DNA of 19,781 nucleotides from CAZYCC01 sp964645985 (GTDB lineage: Bacteria > Bacillota > Clostridia > Oscillospirales > CAG-272), in assembly GCA_964645985.1 (NCBI GenBank), contig CAZYCC010000028.1:1-19781 (forward strand). Direction: 5' to 3'. The notes beneath the pieces were generated by a model, which did no database searches, was not told where the DNA came from, and saw only the letters and a list, made by a program, of their open reading frames with translations. Positions within the stretch are counted from its first letter, which is position 1; every line of letters starts with the position of its first letter. The position numbers and the translations under genes are program-made. This document shows positions 1-7,451 of this stretch, one piece after another.

Positions 1-327
1 GAGCACTGCCTGCTCTCCTCCGCAAAGACAGCGGGGGATCTGTTCTCAGTAATAGACGATGACGGGCGGTGCGAGGCGATTCTCGAGCTGGAGGAGACCG
101 AGCCGCTGCTGCGCGCCTATGAAGCCGCACGCGCCCCGCGCGAGAAGCGCCGCGTCCTGCGCCGTCTTGCTGCCTACACGGTTGCGATCCCCGAGAGCTT
201 GCTCCCATACTGCGCGACGCGCGGCGGGGAGGGTGATTTGCCTCCCCTGACCCTCCTCCCGCGCGAATATTACGACGATCATCTCGGGGTTCTGCCCCCG
301 GACGATCTGCCGCTCGTTGCGGTGTGA
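1..327 (+). CDS. C-terminal end of a probable Cas3-type CRISPR helicase/nuclease (partial)
   Basis: The frame is open from base 1 to a TGA at 325-327 and gives 108 residues with no start, so this is the 3' end of a gene that begins outside the window. No catalytic motif falls in this piece. The layout resembles the C-terminal tail of type I Cas3 proteins: an FSVIDDDG-like strand, an acidic patch, a basic helix (REKRRVLRRLAAYTVAIPES) in which an 'R.L..YTV' block leads into a variable loop, and a closing 'YYDDHLGVL' (compare YD...GL). Cas3 would unwind and degrade DNA recruited by Cascade. No cas5/8/7, cas1/2 or repeat array follows on this strand. The assignment rests on motif memory only; another superfamily 2 helicase tail is possible. 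Confidence 0.5.
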   Translation, partial: EHCLLSSAKTAGDLFSVIDDDGRCEAILELEETEPLLRAYEAARAPREKRRVLRRLAAYTVAIPESLLPYCATRGGEGDLPPLTLLPREYYDDHLGVLPPDDLPLVAV

Positions 328-349
328 AGCGCGAGGGCGCAAGCCCACC

Positions 350-568
350 GTGACAAACAACCCCCCCTCGCAAAGGGGGGTGCGGGGCTGGGTGCGTTGA
401 CGATCGCGAGAGCGAGGCGCGCCGCAGAATAAAACCGCTCGCTCCTCCGGCTTTTCGCTCGATTCTCGCCGCGATAAGGAAGCTCGCCGCCCGATTGTCC
501 GGCATTTGCCCACCATATCGCTTGCATATTTCCAAGATCCGCCGCGCGGCTGTAACAAACAACCCCCC
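350..568. repeat. Two copies of a 17-nt G/C-run element
   Basis: GTGACAAACAACCCCCC at 350-366 and GTAACAAACAACCCCCC at 552-568 differ by one base. Each is followed at once by a G-run that can fold back on the C-run (C-run then TCGCAAA then GGGGGG at 361-380; CCCCCC-A-GGGGGG at 563-575). Neither has a T-tract, so they are not convincing terminators. The rest of 328-721 shows no believable gene: the long reading frames there are only GC-driven. Confidence 0.55.
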
Positions 569-721
569 AGGGGGGAGTTCTTGGAGAAAACGATAACGTG
601 GGCGATCGGGCGCAAAGGCAGGGGGAAGGGTCTTGCGTGATAATATCGAGGAGGGCGCGCGAGGTGAGATGGAATGCGCGAGAGGGCGCGCGAATTTTTC
701 TTGAAATTTCGCGAAAAGGGG

Positions 722-750
722 TTGCATTGCGCGGCGGGGTGTGGTATACT
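722..750 (+). promoter_or_regulatory. Sigma-A promoter of tRNA-Trp
   Basis: The -35 box TTGCAT (722-727) and -10 box TATACT (745-750) are separated by 17 bp, with an extended -10 TGG directly before the -10. AT-rich sequence at 690-715 lies upstream like an UP element. The expected start point is near 757. Confidence 0.85.
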
Positions 751-756
751 CTTTTC

Positions 757-872
757 GCGAAAGACAGGAGGCACCCCCCGCAAGGCCGGCGAAGCTTTTT
801 TGCCTCAGAGAGCTTTTGTTCAGTCACGCGGGGTTTGATGAAAGAGGTATTGCCTTGTCGCCTGTCTTTTGC
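757..872 (+). ncRNA. Structured leader between the tRNA-Trp promoter and the tRNA (candidate)
   Basis: GCGAAAGACAGG (757-768), starting at the predicted transcription start, can pair with CCTGTCTTTTGC (861-872), which ends 4 nt before the tRNA. That is 12 bp with a single G-U. Inside, AGGCA 769-773 can pair with TGCCT 801-805, or CAAGGC 781-786 with GCCTTG 852-857; these two pairings exclude each other unless they form a pseudoknot. No T-box consensus and no supported peptide is seen. Function is unknown; it may only aid tRNA 5' processing. Confidence 0.4.
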
Positions 873-875
873 TTT

Positions 876-951
876 AGGGGTGTAGCTCAGTTGGTAGAGC
901 AGCGGTCTCCAAAACCGCGTGTCCAGAGTTCGAGTCTTTGCTCCCCTGCCA
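876..951 (+). tRNA. tRNA-Trp (anticodon CCA)
   Basis: A complete cloverleaf: D arm 885-900 (GCTC...GAGC), anticodon arm 902-918 with loop CTCCAAA and anticodon CCA at 909-911, T arm 924-940 with loop TTCGAGT, discriminator G948 and encoded CCA 949-951. The acceptor stem 876-882/941-947 pairs except for a T881-T942 mismatch. It reads UGG codons. It has its own promoter and terminator and is not next to secE/nusG. Confidence 0.96.
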
Positions 952-976
952 ATCGCGCGGCGATCTGACCGCGCGC

Positions 977-1015
977 AAAAATCGCGCGGCAGCTCGCCGC
1001 GCGATTTTTTGTTTT
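977..1015 (+). terminator. Intrinsic terminator of tRNA-Trp
   Basis: A perfect 14-bp stem AAAAATCGCGCGGC (977-990) / GCCGCGCGATTTTT (996-1009) with loop AGCTC, followed by a T-rich tail. It lies 26 nt past the tRNA 3' end on the same strand. Confidence 0.93.
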
Positions 1016-1047
1016 GGAGAGCGGTTTTCCCGGCTCTTCCGCCGCCA

Positions 1048-1373
1048 CTCTCCGCGAGCGATCCTCCCGGGATTCCATTATTCCAGCAGGAATCCCAGCC
1101 CCGCCGCCTCGATGATGTCGCGCGAAAAGCCGCAGCTGTGCGCGGGTGCATCGCGCTCACACGGGGGCCGGATACGTTGGAGCGGAAAAAACGGGTGATG
1201 CCCGATCTGTGCACCGAGGCTGTACCGACCGTATGCCGCGGTGTGCACCGCGTTATATGCCCTCTCAAAACTCCCGCCGATCGCGTGAGTTTACTCTCCG
1301 CGAGCGTTCCCCTTGGAATTCCGTCATTCCAGCAGGAACCCCAGCCCCGCCGCCTCGATGATGTCTCGCGCGA
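1048..1373. repeat. Duplicated 3' end of the MutS-family gene (copies 1048-1125 and 1294-1373)
   Basis: The two roughly 78-80 bp copies are about 246 bp apart and share long identical runs, among them the CTCTCCGCGAGCG start, ATTCCAGCAGGAA, and CCCAGCCCCGCCGCCTCGAT followed by GATGT. The downstream copy is the real end of the MutS-family gene plus its trailer. The upstream copy encodes the same final residues (RDIIEAAGLGFLLE and stop) in its own minus-strand frame. Confidence 0.85.
1080..1288 (-). pseudogene. Start-less remnant with a MutS-like C-terminus
   Basis: On the minus strand a frame is open from just after a TAA (about 1289-1291) to a stop near 1080 and has no ATG. Its last residues (FSRDIIEAAGLGFLLE) match the end of the neighbouring MutS-family protein. 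The preceding part, including LQRIRPPCERDAPAHSCG, differs from that gene but has the 'R..P.....S....DI...AGL' spacing of MutS-family tails. It could be a second diverged gene end left by recombination, or a duplication with unrelated sequence upstream. It is probably not expressed. Confidence 0.4.
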
Positions 1374-2877
1374 GCGAGCTCTTCTCCTCGCCGCGCCCGG
1401 GGAGGATTTCGTATCCGCGCCGCCCGCCCGCGACTTTTGCGTAGATCAGCGCGACCCCCGGGGGCGGCTCGCCGCCTGCCGCGGCGTCCATTTTCAGTGC
1501 AAGCTCGTGCAGATGGGTGATATAGACCGCGTGCAGCCCCGCCTTTGCGAGATAGGTTACCAGTGCCTGCGCGAGGTAGAGCGCGTCGTAGACAGATGTG
1601 CCCGAGAAGGTTTCATCGAGCAGAAAGAGTACCCGCCGCTGCCCGTGAAAGGAATCAAGCGCCGCGCGCAGGCGCGCCGCCTCCTCGGCAAGCCGCCCAT
1701 CCCTGCCCCCGCCCTCAATGAACATCGCCTCGATGCGATCGTACAGGCAGACGCGCGCCCGCTGCGCGGGGATCGGCATTCCCATTTGCGCGAGCAGCTG
1801 TGCCGCGCACAGTCCGCGCAGGAAGACGCTCTTGCCGCCACTGTTCGGCCCTGTGAGCAGATACACGCGGTGCTTCTCGTCGAAGAGAATATCGCTCGGG
1901 ACAATGTCGCTCGCCGCGAGTTTCCCGCAGAGCTGCGCCGGATAGAGCCGCTCGATGCGCGCCTCGCCGTCCTCCGCCACCTCCGGGAAGACGAGCGGCA
2001 GCCCCGCCTCGCGCAGGTTTGAAAGATACTCCCGCGCGGCAAGGAAGAAGGTGACATCCTCCGAGAGGGCGAGCAGGGAGGAGAGGCAGTCCCGCACGCT
2101 CTCTCCGACCGAGGAGCGCAGCTTTTTGAGGTTGGCGCGCACCGCGTCGTTTGCCGCGCGCAAAAGCGCCGAGCCGAGCACCCGCGCGTCATCTGTCGAT
2201 AGACCCCGTCCTCCCATTCCAACCGCCGCGAGACACGGATAGGTCTCCTCTGTGCGGGTGTTCCCCTCCCGGCGAGATTTTTTCCGCGCGCCCCGCGCCG
2301 CGCTCCTGCCGGGCGGCAAAAACCGCCCCGCGTGAAAAGAGACGAGCGCGACCTCCTCAACGCGAAGCGACGCGTCGAGGTTGACCCCGACAGTGAGCGA
2401 GCGCAGACCGCGCAGCCCCTCGTCAAGGCTCTCGAGGAAGGAAAGCAGGTCTTGGAATTCCTCGCTTTCCTCAATGTCGCGCGCGCGCGCAAGAAACTCG
2501 CGCCATCGCGGCGAGGAGGGCGAACTCTCCCCGGATAGCTCCCGCGCGCCCGCCGCAAGCGATCTCACGGCGTCTGTGAAGAGCAGAAACTCCCGCAGAG
2601 AGTAGAATATTGCCTCGCTTTCCCGCTCGCCGCTCTCGCGAAGATCTCGCGCGAGCGCGGCGAGGCTCGCGCACCGTCCCGACAGATCCTCGAGCAGCTC
2701 AGAAAGGCGCGGGAGCGCGAGCAGATCGGCGAACATCGCTTGCCGCGCGAGGATCTCCTCGCGATCGGCGGTGAGCACGCTCTGCGCACCTGAGATCGGC
2801 AGCGGCAGCGCCGCCGGGAGACCACGCGAGGCGATTTGCGCGCCTCCTCGCGCGAGCAAAGGCGAAAATGTCAGCAT
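1324..2877 (-). CDS. MutS-family ATPase lacking the mismatch-recognition domain
   Basis: This 517-residue protein belongs to the MutS core/ATPase superfamily. Walker A TGPNSGGKS lies at 342-350, Walker B VLFLLDETFSGT at 416-427 and the ITHLHEL H-loop at 453-459. Residues 30-65 (LTADREEILARQ...) match the start of the helical lever domain. The N-terminal mismatch-binding domain with its Phe-X-Glu is absent and no Smr domain is seen, so it is neither MutS1 nor MutS2 but one of the short MutS-related ATPases, of uncertain DNA-structure role. A Lys/Arg-rich loop interrupts 187-215. The ATG at 2877 was chosen because the family-like sequence begins there. No good ribosome site precedes it, and the frame stays open further upstream through low-complexity sequence. 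The permease gene lies 212 bp upstream on the same strand. The last codons are duplicated at 1048-1125. Confidence 0.85.
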   Translation of the reverse strand: MLTFSPLLARGGAQIASRGLPAALPLPISGAQSVLTADREEILARQAMFADLLALPRLSELLEDLSGRCASLAALARDLRESGERESEAIFYSLREFLLFTDAVRSLAAGARELSGESSPSSPRWREFLARARDIEESEEFQDLLSFLESLDEGLRGLRSLTVGVNLDASLRVEEVALVSFHAGRFLPPGRSAARGARKKSRREGNTRTEETYPCLAAVGMGGRGLSTDDARVLGSALLRAANDAVRANLKKLRSSVGESVRDCLSSLLALSEDVTFFLAAREYLSNLREAGLPLVFPEVAEDGEARIERLYPAQLCGKLAASDIVPSDILFDEKHRVYLLTGPNSGGKSVFLRGLCAAQLLAQMGMPIPAQRARVCLYDRIEAMFIEGGGRDGRLAEEAARLRAALDSFHGQRRVLFLLDETFSGTSVYDALYLAQALVTYLAKAGLHAVYITHLHELALKMDAAAGGEPPPGVALIYAKVAGGRRGYEILPGRGEEKSSLARDIIEAAGLGFLLE

Positions 2878-2972
2878 ACGAAAACCGAAAGCGAGCGAAA
2901 GAGGCGCCCCCGCGCCTGCCGCGCAAAACCCCCCTCCGCCGCGCCGCCGCGGCCCCTCCGCTTTGAAAGCAT

Positions 2973-3007
2973 GGCGCGGGACGAGCACCGCCCCGCGCCT
3001 TTTTTTG
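2973..3007 (+). terminator. Strong plus-strand terminator-like hairpin with no gene to end
   Basis: GGCGCGGG (2973-2980) and CCCGCGCC (2992-2999) form a perfect 8-bp stem with an 11-nt loop, followed by eight T at 3000-3007 on the plus strand. Genes on both sides run on the minus strand. Read on minus, the hairpin sits upstream of the MutS-family start and has no T-tract. Confidence 0.65.
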
Positions 3008-3089
3008 TTACTCGCAGAGAACACCGCCGCCCTCCGCCCACCGCTCCCCATCAGGAGAACGGGAGGACGATGGCGCGCTGTGCGCTCTT

Positions 3090-4451
3090 TTACAGGAAGA
3101 TGTATTTCAGCACGAACAGCACCGCGAGAACATACATCAGCGGGTGAATGTCCTTGCGTTTGCCGCAGATGAGATTGATCAGCACATAGGAGATGATGCC
3201 AATCGAGATGCCCTCGCTGATGCTGTAGAAGAGCGGCATCGCGATGATGCACAGATAGGCGGGGATGGCCTTGGTGTAGTTGCCGTCGGTGAACTTGATG
3301 TCGGTAATCGAGGAGAACATCAGAAAACCGACGATTATCAGCGCGGGGGCCGTCGCGAAAGAGGGAATCGCCGTGAAGATCGGCGCGAAGAACATCGCCA
3401 CGAGGAAGAGCGCCGCCGTCACGAGGGCGGTGAGACCCGTGCGTCCTCCCGCCATCACGCCGGCAGACGACTCGACATAGGTCGTCGTCGTGGAGGTGCC
3501 GAGCACCGCGCCCGCGGAGGTGGCGATCGCGTCGGCGAGCAGCGCCGGGCGAATCTTCGGCAGCCGCCCGTTCTCGTCGAGCATATCCGCCTTCGTCGCG
3601 ACGCCGATGAGCGTCCCTAAGGTGTCAAACATATCGACGAAGAGGAAGGAGAAGATGACGACGATAAAGTCGAGGGGCTTCACCCCCTCGAAGCTGACGT
3701 TGAAGCATTGCCCGAAGGTCTTGCCGATCGCGCTGAAGTCGGTCATCGCAAAGGAAGGCAGAAGCGAGAAGTACGCCGTATTGTCCGGGACGTACAGCCC
3801 TGTCAGCTGGCAGATAATGCCGAGCACCCATGTGCCGAGAATGCCGATGAGGATCGACCCTTTGACGTGTTTGACGTAGAGAATCGCTGTGAGGAAGAGC
3901 CCGATGATGGCGAGCAGCGCGCAGATGCCCGCCGTGTGGAAGTTTTCCCGGAAGGAGACGAGCGAGACGAGCGTGCTGGCGTTGCTGACCGTTAGCCCGG
4001 CGTTCTGCAGCCCGATGAAGGCGATGAACAGCCCGATCCCGACCGACACCGCCTTTTTGAGGGTCATCGGGATCGCGTTGAAGATCGCCTCGCGAATGGG
4101 TGTCAGCGAGAGGATGATGAAGATGATCCCCTCGATGAAGACGGCGAGCAGAGCGAGCTGCCAGCTGTACCCCATCCCGATGACGACCGTGTAGGCGAAG
4201 AAGGCGTTGAGGCCCATCCCGGCGGAGAGGGCGAAGGGCAGGTTCGCCATCAGCCCCATGCACACCGTGCCGACGACCGACGCGAGGCAGGTTGCTAGCA
4301 GCACAGCCGTGGGGTCCATCCCCGCGTCCCCCAAAATACTCGGGTTGACGGCGAGGATGTACGCCATCGTCATGAAGGTGGTAATCCCTGCGACGACCTC
4401 GGTGCGTACATTCGTGCCCTTCTCCTTGAGGTGAAAGATTCGCTCCAGCAT
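3090..4451 (-). CDS. NCS2-family purine permease (PbuG/AzgA type)
   Basis: This 453-residue polytopic membrane protein imports purine bases (guanine/hypoxanthine or adenine) by proton symport. The N-terminus has the AzgA/PbuG signature: an FHLKEKGTN-like start, then TEVVAGITTFMTMAYIL and NPSIL. Later come ALSAGMGLNAFFAY, the AVSVGIGLFIAFIGLQNAG segment and a TTTTYVESSAGVMAGGRTGL block, all conserved in the family. Length is normal (430-460). The ATG at 4451 follows AGGAGG with 11 nt between; earlier codons in the frame are not family-like. It lies 134 bp downstream of hpt on the same strand, so uptake and phosphoribosylation of the same bases are likely co-transcribed. Exact substrate cannot be told from sequence alone. 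Confidence 0.93.
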   Translation of the reverse strand: MLERIFHLKEKGTNVRTEVVAGITTFMTMAYILAVNPSILGDAGMDPTAVLLATCLASVVGTVCMGLMANLPFALSAGMGLNAFFAYTVVIGMGYSWQLALLAVFIEGIIFIILSLTPIREAIFNAIPMTLKKAVSVGIGLFIAFIGLQNAGLTVSNASTLVSLVSFRENFHTAGICALLAIIGLFLTAILYVKHVKGSILIGILGTWVLGIICQLTGLYVPDNTAYFSLLPSFAMTDFSAIGKTFGQCFNVSFEGVKPLDFIVVIFSFLFVDMFDTLGTLIGVATKADMLDENGRLPKIRPALLADAIATSAGAVLGTSTTTTYVESSAGVMAGGRTGLTALVTAALFLVAMFFAPIFTAIPSFATAPALIIVGFLMFSSITDIKFTDGNYTKAIPAYLCIIAMPLFYSISEGISIGIISYVLINLICGKRKDIHPLMYVLAVLFVLKYIFL

Positions 4452-4585
4452 ACGATAGTGTTCCTCCTGAAAAGAAAAAATGAAATTTACCCTCCTCGTG
4501 CAGGGCAAGCGCGCGAGAAAGGGAATATGTGGGAAGGGAAGGGAAGCGCCGCCGCGCACCCGGTCACGGCGGCCTCGCGGCGGGG

Positions 4586-5158
4586 CTATGCGCCCGCCGC
4601 CTCGTCATATTCGGCGATGTAGGGAAGGTTCCGGTAGAGCTCTCCGCAGTCAAGACCATACCCGACGACGAAGAGATCCGGAATGGTGAAGAGCGCGCCG
4701 TCCGGCGTGAAGTCAAGCGTGCGGCGCGATGGTTTATCGAGCAAGGTGAGCACCCGCAGAGAGAGGGGAGTGCGCGATCGCAGGAGCGCGGCGACATCGG
4801 CGAGCGTGCGCCCGGTATCGACGATGTCCTCGACCAAAATCACGTGAAAAGAAGAAAGCTCGATCGCAAGATCGAGCGTAATGCGCACACTACCGGACGA
4901 GGTCGTGCCGTCATAATAGCTTTTCGCCGCCATGAACCCCACCTGCAGCGGCAGATCGATGGCGCGGCAGAGATCCGAGAGGAAGACGAACGACCCCTTG
5001 AGGATGCCGACGAGCAGCAGCGGCTGCCCGCGGTAGGCGCGCGTGATTTCCCGCCCCGCGCGCATAACCGCCTCCCGCAGGCGCTCCTCGGAGATCAGCA
5101 CCCGCTTCACCCCGCGCGGTAGGGTCTGCTCCTCGAGGCGACCGTTATTCTCGCGCAT
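4586..5158 (-). CDS. hpt: Hypoxanthine phosphoribosyltransferase
   Basis: This 190-residue cytosolic enzyme converts hypoxanthine or guanine plus PRPP to IMP/GMP. The PPi loop (GILKGSF, 51-57), the flexible loop SYYDGTTSSG (80-89) and the PRPP signature VEDIVDTGRTL (109-119) are intact, followed by the LLDKPSRR and FVVGYGLD segments of the base pocket. Length is typical (about 180). The ATG at 5158 follows GAGGTGGGAA and lies about 58 nt from the predicted transcription start, so there is no room for a purine riboswitch. The downstream NCS2 permease supports a purine-salvage operon. A second role in tRNA-lysidine/FtsH complexes, known for some Firmicutes, is not indicated here: tilS and ftsH are absent. 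Confidence 0.95.
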   Translation of the reverse strand: MRENNGRLEEQTLPRGVKRVLISEERLREAVMRAGREITRAYRGQPLLLVGILKGSFVFLSDLCRAIDLPLQVGFMAAKSYYDGTTSSGSVRITLDLAIELSSFHVILVEDIVDTGRTLADVAALLRSRTPLSLRVLTLLDKPSRRTLDFTPDGALFTIPDLFVVGYGLDCGELYRNLPYIAEYDEAAGA

Positions 5159-5222
5159 TTCCCACCTCGCCGCATGAATCGGCGCGACGCCGCAAAGGCG
5201 ACCTCGCACCGCGTTTATCCTT

Positions 5223-5251
5223 AGTATAGCATAGTAGATCCCTTTCGTCAA
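5223..5251 (-). promoter_or_regulatory. Near-consensus sigma-A promoter of hpt-permease
   Basis: On the minus strand TTGACG (5246-5251), a 17-bp spacer and TATACT (5223-5228) lie 65 bp before the hpt ATG. T-rich tracts at 5254-5290 sit directly upstream and could act as an UP element. Confidence 0.9.
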
Positions 5252-5369
5252 GAAATCCCGCACAAAAATTCCCCAAAAATAGCGAAAAATGTTCACGAAT
5301 GAGGGCGCTCTCCCGCGCCCCGCCCCGCGCGCTCTCTTTTGATCTCCGCCTGCGCCGCTCATCGCGCGC

Positions 5370-5405
5370 AAAAACCCGCCGCAAGAAGCCTTGCGGCGGG
5401 TTTTC
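5370..5405 (-). terminator. Intrinsic terminator after the TcaA-like gene
   Basis: AAAAACCCGCCGCAA (5370-5384) and TTGCGGCGGGTTTT (5391-5404) pair perfectly around a 6-nt loop. On the minus strand the stem ends in TTTTT, 2 nt past the stop codon of the TcaA-like gene. The plus strand also has four T, so it may act both ways. Confidence 0.88.
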
Positions 5406-5406
5406 T

Positions 5407-7308
5407 TTACTCGAAGCGAAACTCGGCGACCCTATCCTTGCCGCCTGCACGCACAAAGAGCAGCGTCATCTCCGACTCAAAGTGTTTCTCGACATTGCTT
5501 CGGCGAATATCGACCGAGAAAGCGGCGCGGCAGAGGAAACAGTCCTCGGACAGCGGGATGAAGTCGCTTGTGGTCAGATAGTTTTCCTCCATTTCTTTGA
5601 AGGCGTTAACCCAGAGTAGCTCATCGTAGGCGGAGCGCACGGTCTTTTCCGCCTCCGATCCGGGGAGAGTAAGCCCCCGCAATCGCTCGAGATTACTGTC
5701 CAGCGACTTTTTCCCCATCCCCACATAGGTGAGGTAGGCGCGCACAAACGCCTCCGCCGTCTCGTGCTTCTCCTCGAGAAGGCTCTCGTCGGGCTGCGCG
5801 AGATAGCTCACGCGAATATCGCGCGCGCCCTCGCCCTCCGCCTCTTCCTCGGCGGGGGTGAGCTCCCTGCCGTCCAGTTCCACCGAGAGAGTAGGGCGGC
5901 GCAGCAGCCGCTCGAGCCGGTAGACCGTAGTCTGCGGCGGGTGATCCATTTTTTCGGCATATTCGGAAAGTCCGAACGCACTCATCTGCTCGGTCGCAGC
6001 GCTCTCCCGCGGGAGCGGATCGCCTTCTCCCGCCCGCACGACCGCCCCCGGCGGCACCTCAATGCGCAGCGAGATGAGCGCCTCCTCGGGATAGGCGAAG
6101 ACAATTTCGCCCCCCTCCTCGCGCAGCGGCGTGAGCGCAATCCCCGCGTAGCTCGCCGCAATCGAAGGCTCACGCCGGAAGTAGCGCGCGCGGTAAACGA
6201 TAGTCTCGGGCGTGCCGTAAGCGCGCTCGCCGGGCGCGTCCTCGGGATAGACCCCGTCCTCGTAGGAAAAACAGCTCGAGCGGGTGAGGAGAATGTCGTT
6301 GAGAAAGACCTCGACCCCCGCGGGTGCGGTAATCGTGTAGTCGTGCGTCTCGCTCTTCTCCTCGCCCAAAAGATAGGCGAAGATCCGCTCGCCGTCCTTG
6401 CTAACCTGCTCGTCAAGCGAGAGAGGAACGCTCTCCCCGTCATCGCTTGTTGTTGCCACCGCAAGGTCGGGCGTCAGGTGCAGCCCCTCCACCGTGTAGA
6501 CATCGGCGGCGATGCCGTCCTCCTCAAAGAGGCAGAGCGGCACCCCGCGATCGACCTGATCCTCCGCCGGCAAAACGCCGTTGACGGTGAGCGACGCGCC
6601 GACCGGCACCATGACGCGCGCGGTATATTCGTCAAGGCCAAATCCCTCCGGGTGTGTGCGCACGGAGGAGACCTCCCACGAATCGAGGAAGAACCCCGCC
6701 CCGCGCGGAGTGCGCGCGAGCGTCAGTGAAAAGACCGCCTCCTCTCCGCGATAGACCGAATAAATCTCCTTATCGGGGTCAGCCTCGCCGCCCACGCCGC
6801 TCGCGGCATCCCCCGATGTCCCGCTCGCAACGTCGGCAAAACTCTCGCTAGGCGCGGTATCGCCCGCGTCGCCGACCGCGCCGGAAGAGCCAAGATCGCC
6901 GGAACTCCGGGCGATCTCCGCGCCCTCATCCACGGCAATAGCAGCGGTACTTTCGCTGAGGCCCGCCGCGCGCTCGGCGGCGAAGTCCCGCCCGTAGGTG
7001 AGTGTCCCCTCTCGCAGCGCGGCGAGGTACCCTTCCCGCAGGAGCCGCTCGCGCGGCTCAAAGTCGTTCCCCGCGATGGCGGGGCAGCCCTCGAGAACGC
7101 GCAGCGCGGTCTCATCGTCCGATAGCGAGGCAAGAAAATTCTCCACTGCCCTCCCCGGCTGCGATCGCTCGTAAGACTGTAAGGCAAAATAAAAGGTGAT
7201 CAGCACCGCCGACGCCACGAAAAACAGCACGAGCAGGTAAAGAAAAAAGTTTCGGCGAAAGTGTCCTCCGCCCTCGCCCGCTCTCGCCTCCCGCTTCTTC
7301 GATGCCAC
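5407..7308 (-). CDS. TcaA-like membrane-anchored extracytoplasmic protein
   Basis: A 633-residue protein with a short basic cytoplasmic tail, one transmembrane segment (about 21-43) and a large outer part. Residues 51-125 and 181-217 look like an NTF2-like fold split by a Gly/Ser/Asp-rich stretch (about 127-178). Then come repeated beta modules starting with 'VPxGaxVxVNG' (231-244 MVPVGASLTVNG; 327-340 TAPAGVEVFLND; 417-425 EVPPGAVV). A C-terminal NTF2-like domain (about 515-633) ends FRFE. This layout matches TcaA/YvbJ-type envelope proteins, which in staphylococci influence wall teichoic acid and glycopeptide response. That is family knowledge; function here is open. The start is GTG at 7308, preceded by GGAGG and 5 nt; ATG at 7323 is the alternative and has poorer spacing. 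Confidence 0.65.
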   Translation of the reverse strand: MASKKREARAGEGGGHFRRNFFLYLLVLFFVASAVLITFYFALQSYERSQPGRAVENFLASLSDDETALRVLEGCPAIAGNDFEPRERLLREGYLAALREGTLTYGRDFAAERAAGLSESTAAIAVDEGAEIARSSGDLGSSGAVGDAGDTAPSESFADVASGTSGDAASGVGGEADPDKEIYSVYRGEEAVFSLTLARTPRGAGFFLDSWEVSSVRTHPEGFGLDEYTARVMVPVGASLTVNGVLPAEDQVDRGVPLCLFEEDGIAADVYTVEGLHLTPDLAVATTSDDGESVPLSLDEQVSKDGERIFAYLLGEEKSETHDYTITAPAGVEVFLNDILLTRSSCFSYEDGVYPEDAPGERAYGTPETIVYRARYFRREPSIAASYAGIALTPLREEGGEIVFAYPEEALISLRIEVPPGAVVRAGEGDPLPRESAATEQMSAFGLSEYAEKMDHPPQTTVYRLERLLRRPTLSVELDGRELTPAEEEAEGEGARDIRVSYLAQPDESLLEEKHETAEAFVRAYLTYVGMGKKSLDSNLERLRGLTLPGSEAEKTVRSAYDELLWVNAFKEMEENYLTTSDFIPLSEDCFLCRAAFSVDIRRSNVEKHFESEMTLLFVRAGGKDRVAEFRFE

Positions 7309-7451
7309 AGTATCCTCCGCCATAGTCCTTGCAAAGATGTCCCCTCTCCCCACGCTCTCTCGTCCGTGATATTTCCTTTTGCTCCTGCCGCGCTCCCTTC
7401 TCGCGTTTTGCACGAACTTCCCCCGCTCCCGGCGACGGGCGCTCTTTCCTT

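Noticed and set aside
757..875. T-box or attenuator peptide before tRNA-Trp
   Set aside because: There is no T-box bulge consensus, and the only ATG frame (838 onward, 15 codons) runs into the tRNA and has no Trp codon.
279..1268. Long minus-strand open frame over the tRNA-Trp region
   Set aside because: It crosses a tRNA, its terminator and its promoter, and its composition is Arg/Ser/Pro-rich as expected of chance frames in GC-rich DNA.
1..1320. CRISPR array near the possible Cas3 end
   Set aside because: There are no regularly spaced identical repeats; the two repeated elements here are single pairs with other explanations.
5159..5222. Purine riboswitch before hpt
   Set aside because: The leader from the predicted start to ATG is only about 58 nt and shows no three-way junction pattern.
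5764..6729. Plus-strand 321-codon frame opposite the TcaA-like gene
   Set aside because: It is a shadow of a better-supported gene; similar antisense frames at 13238-14095 and 16078-17010 oppose MBOAT and FkbH and are rejected for the same reason.
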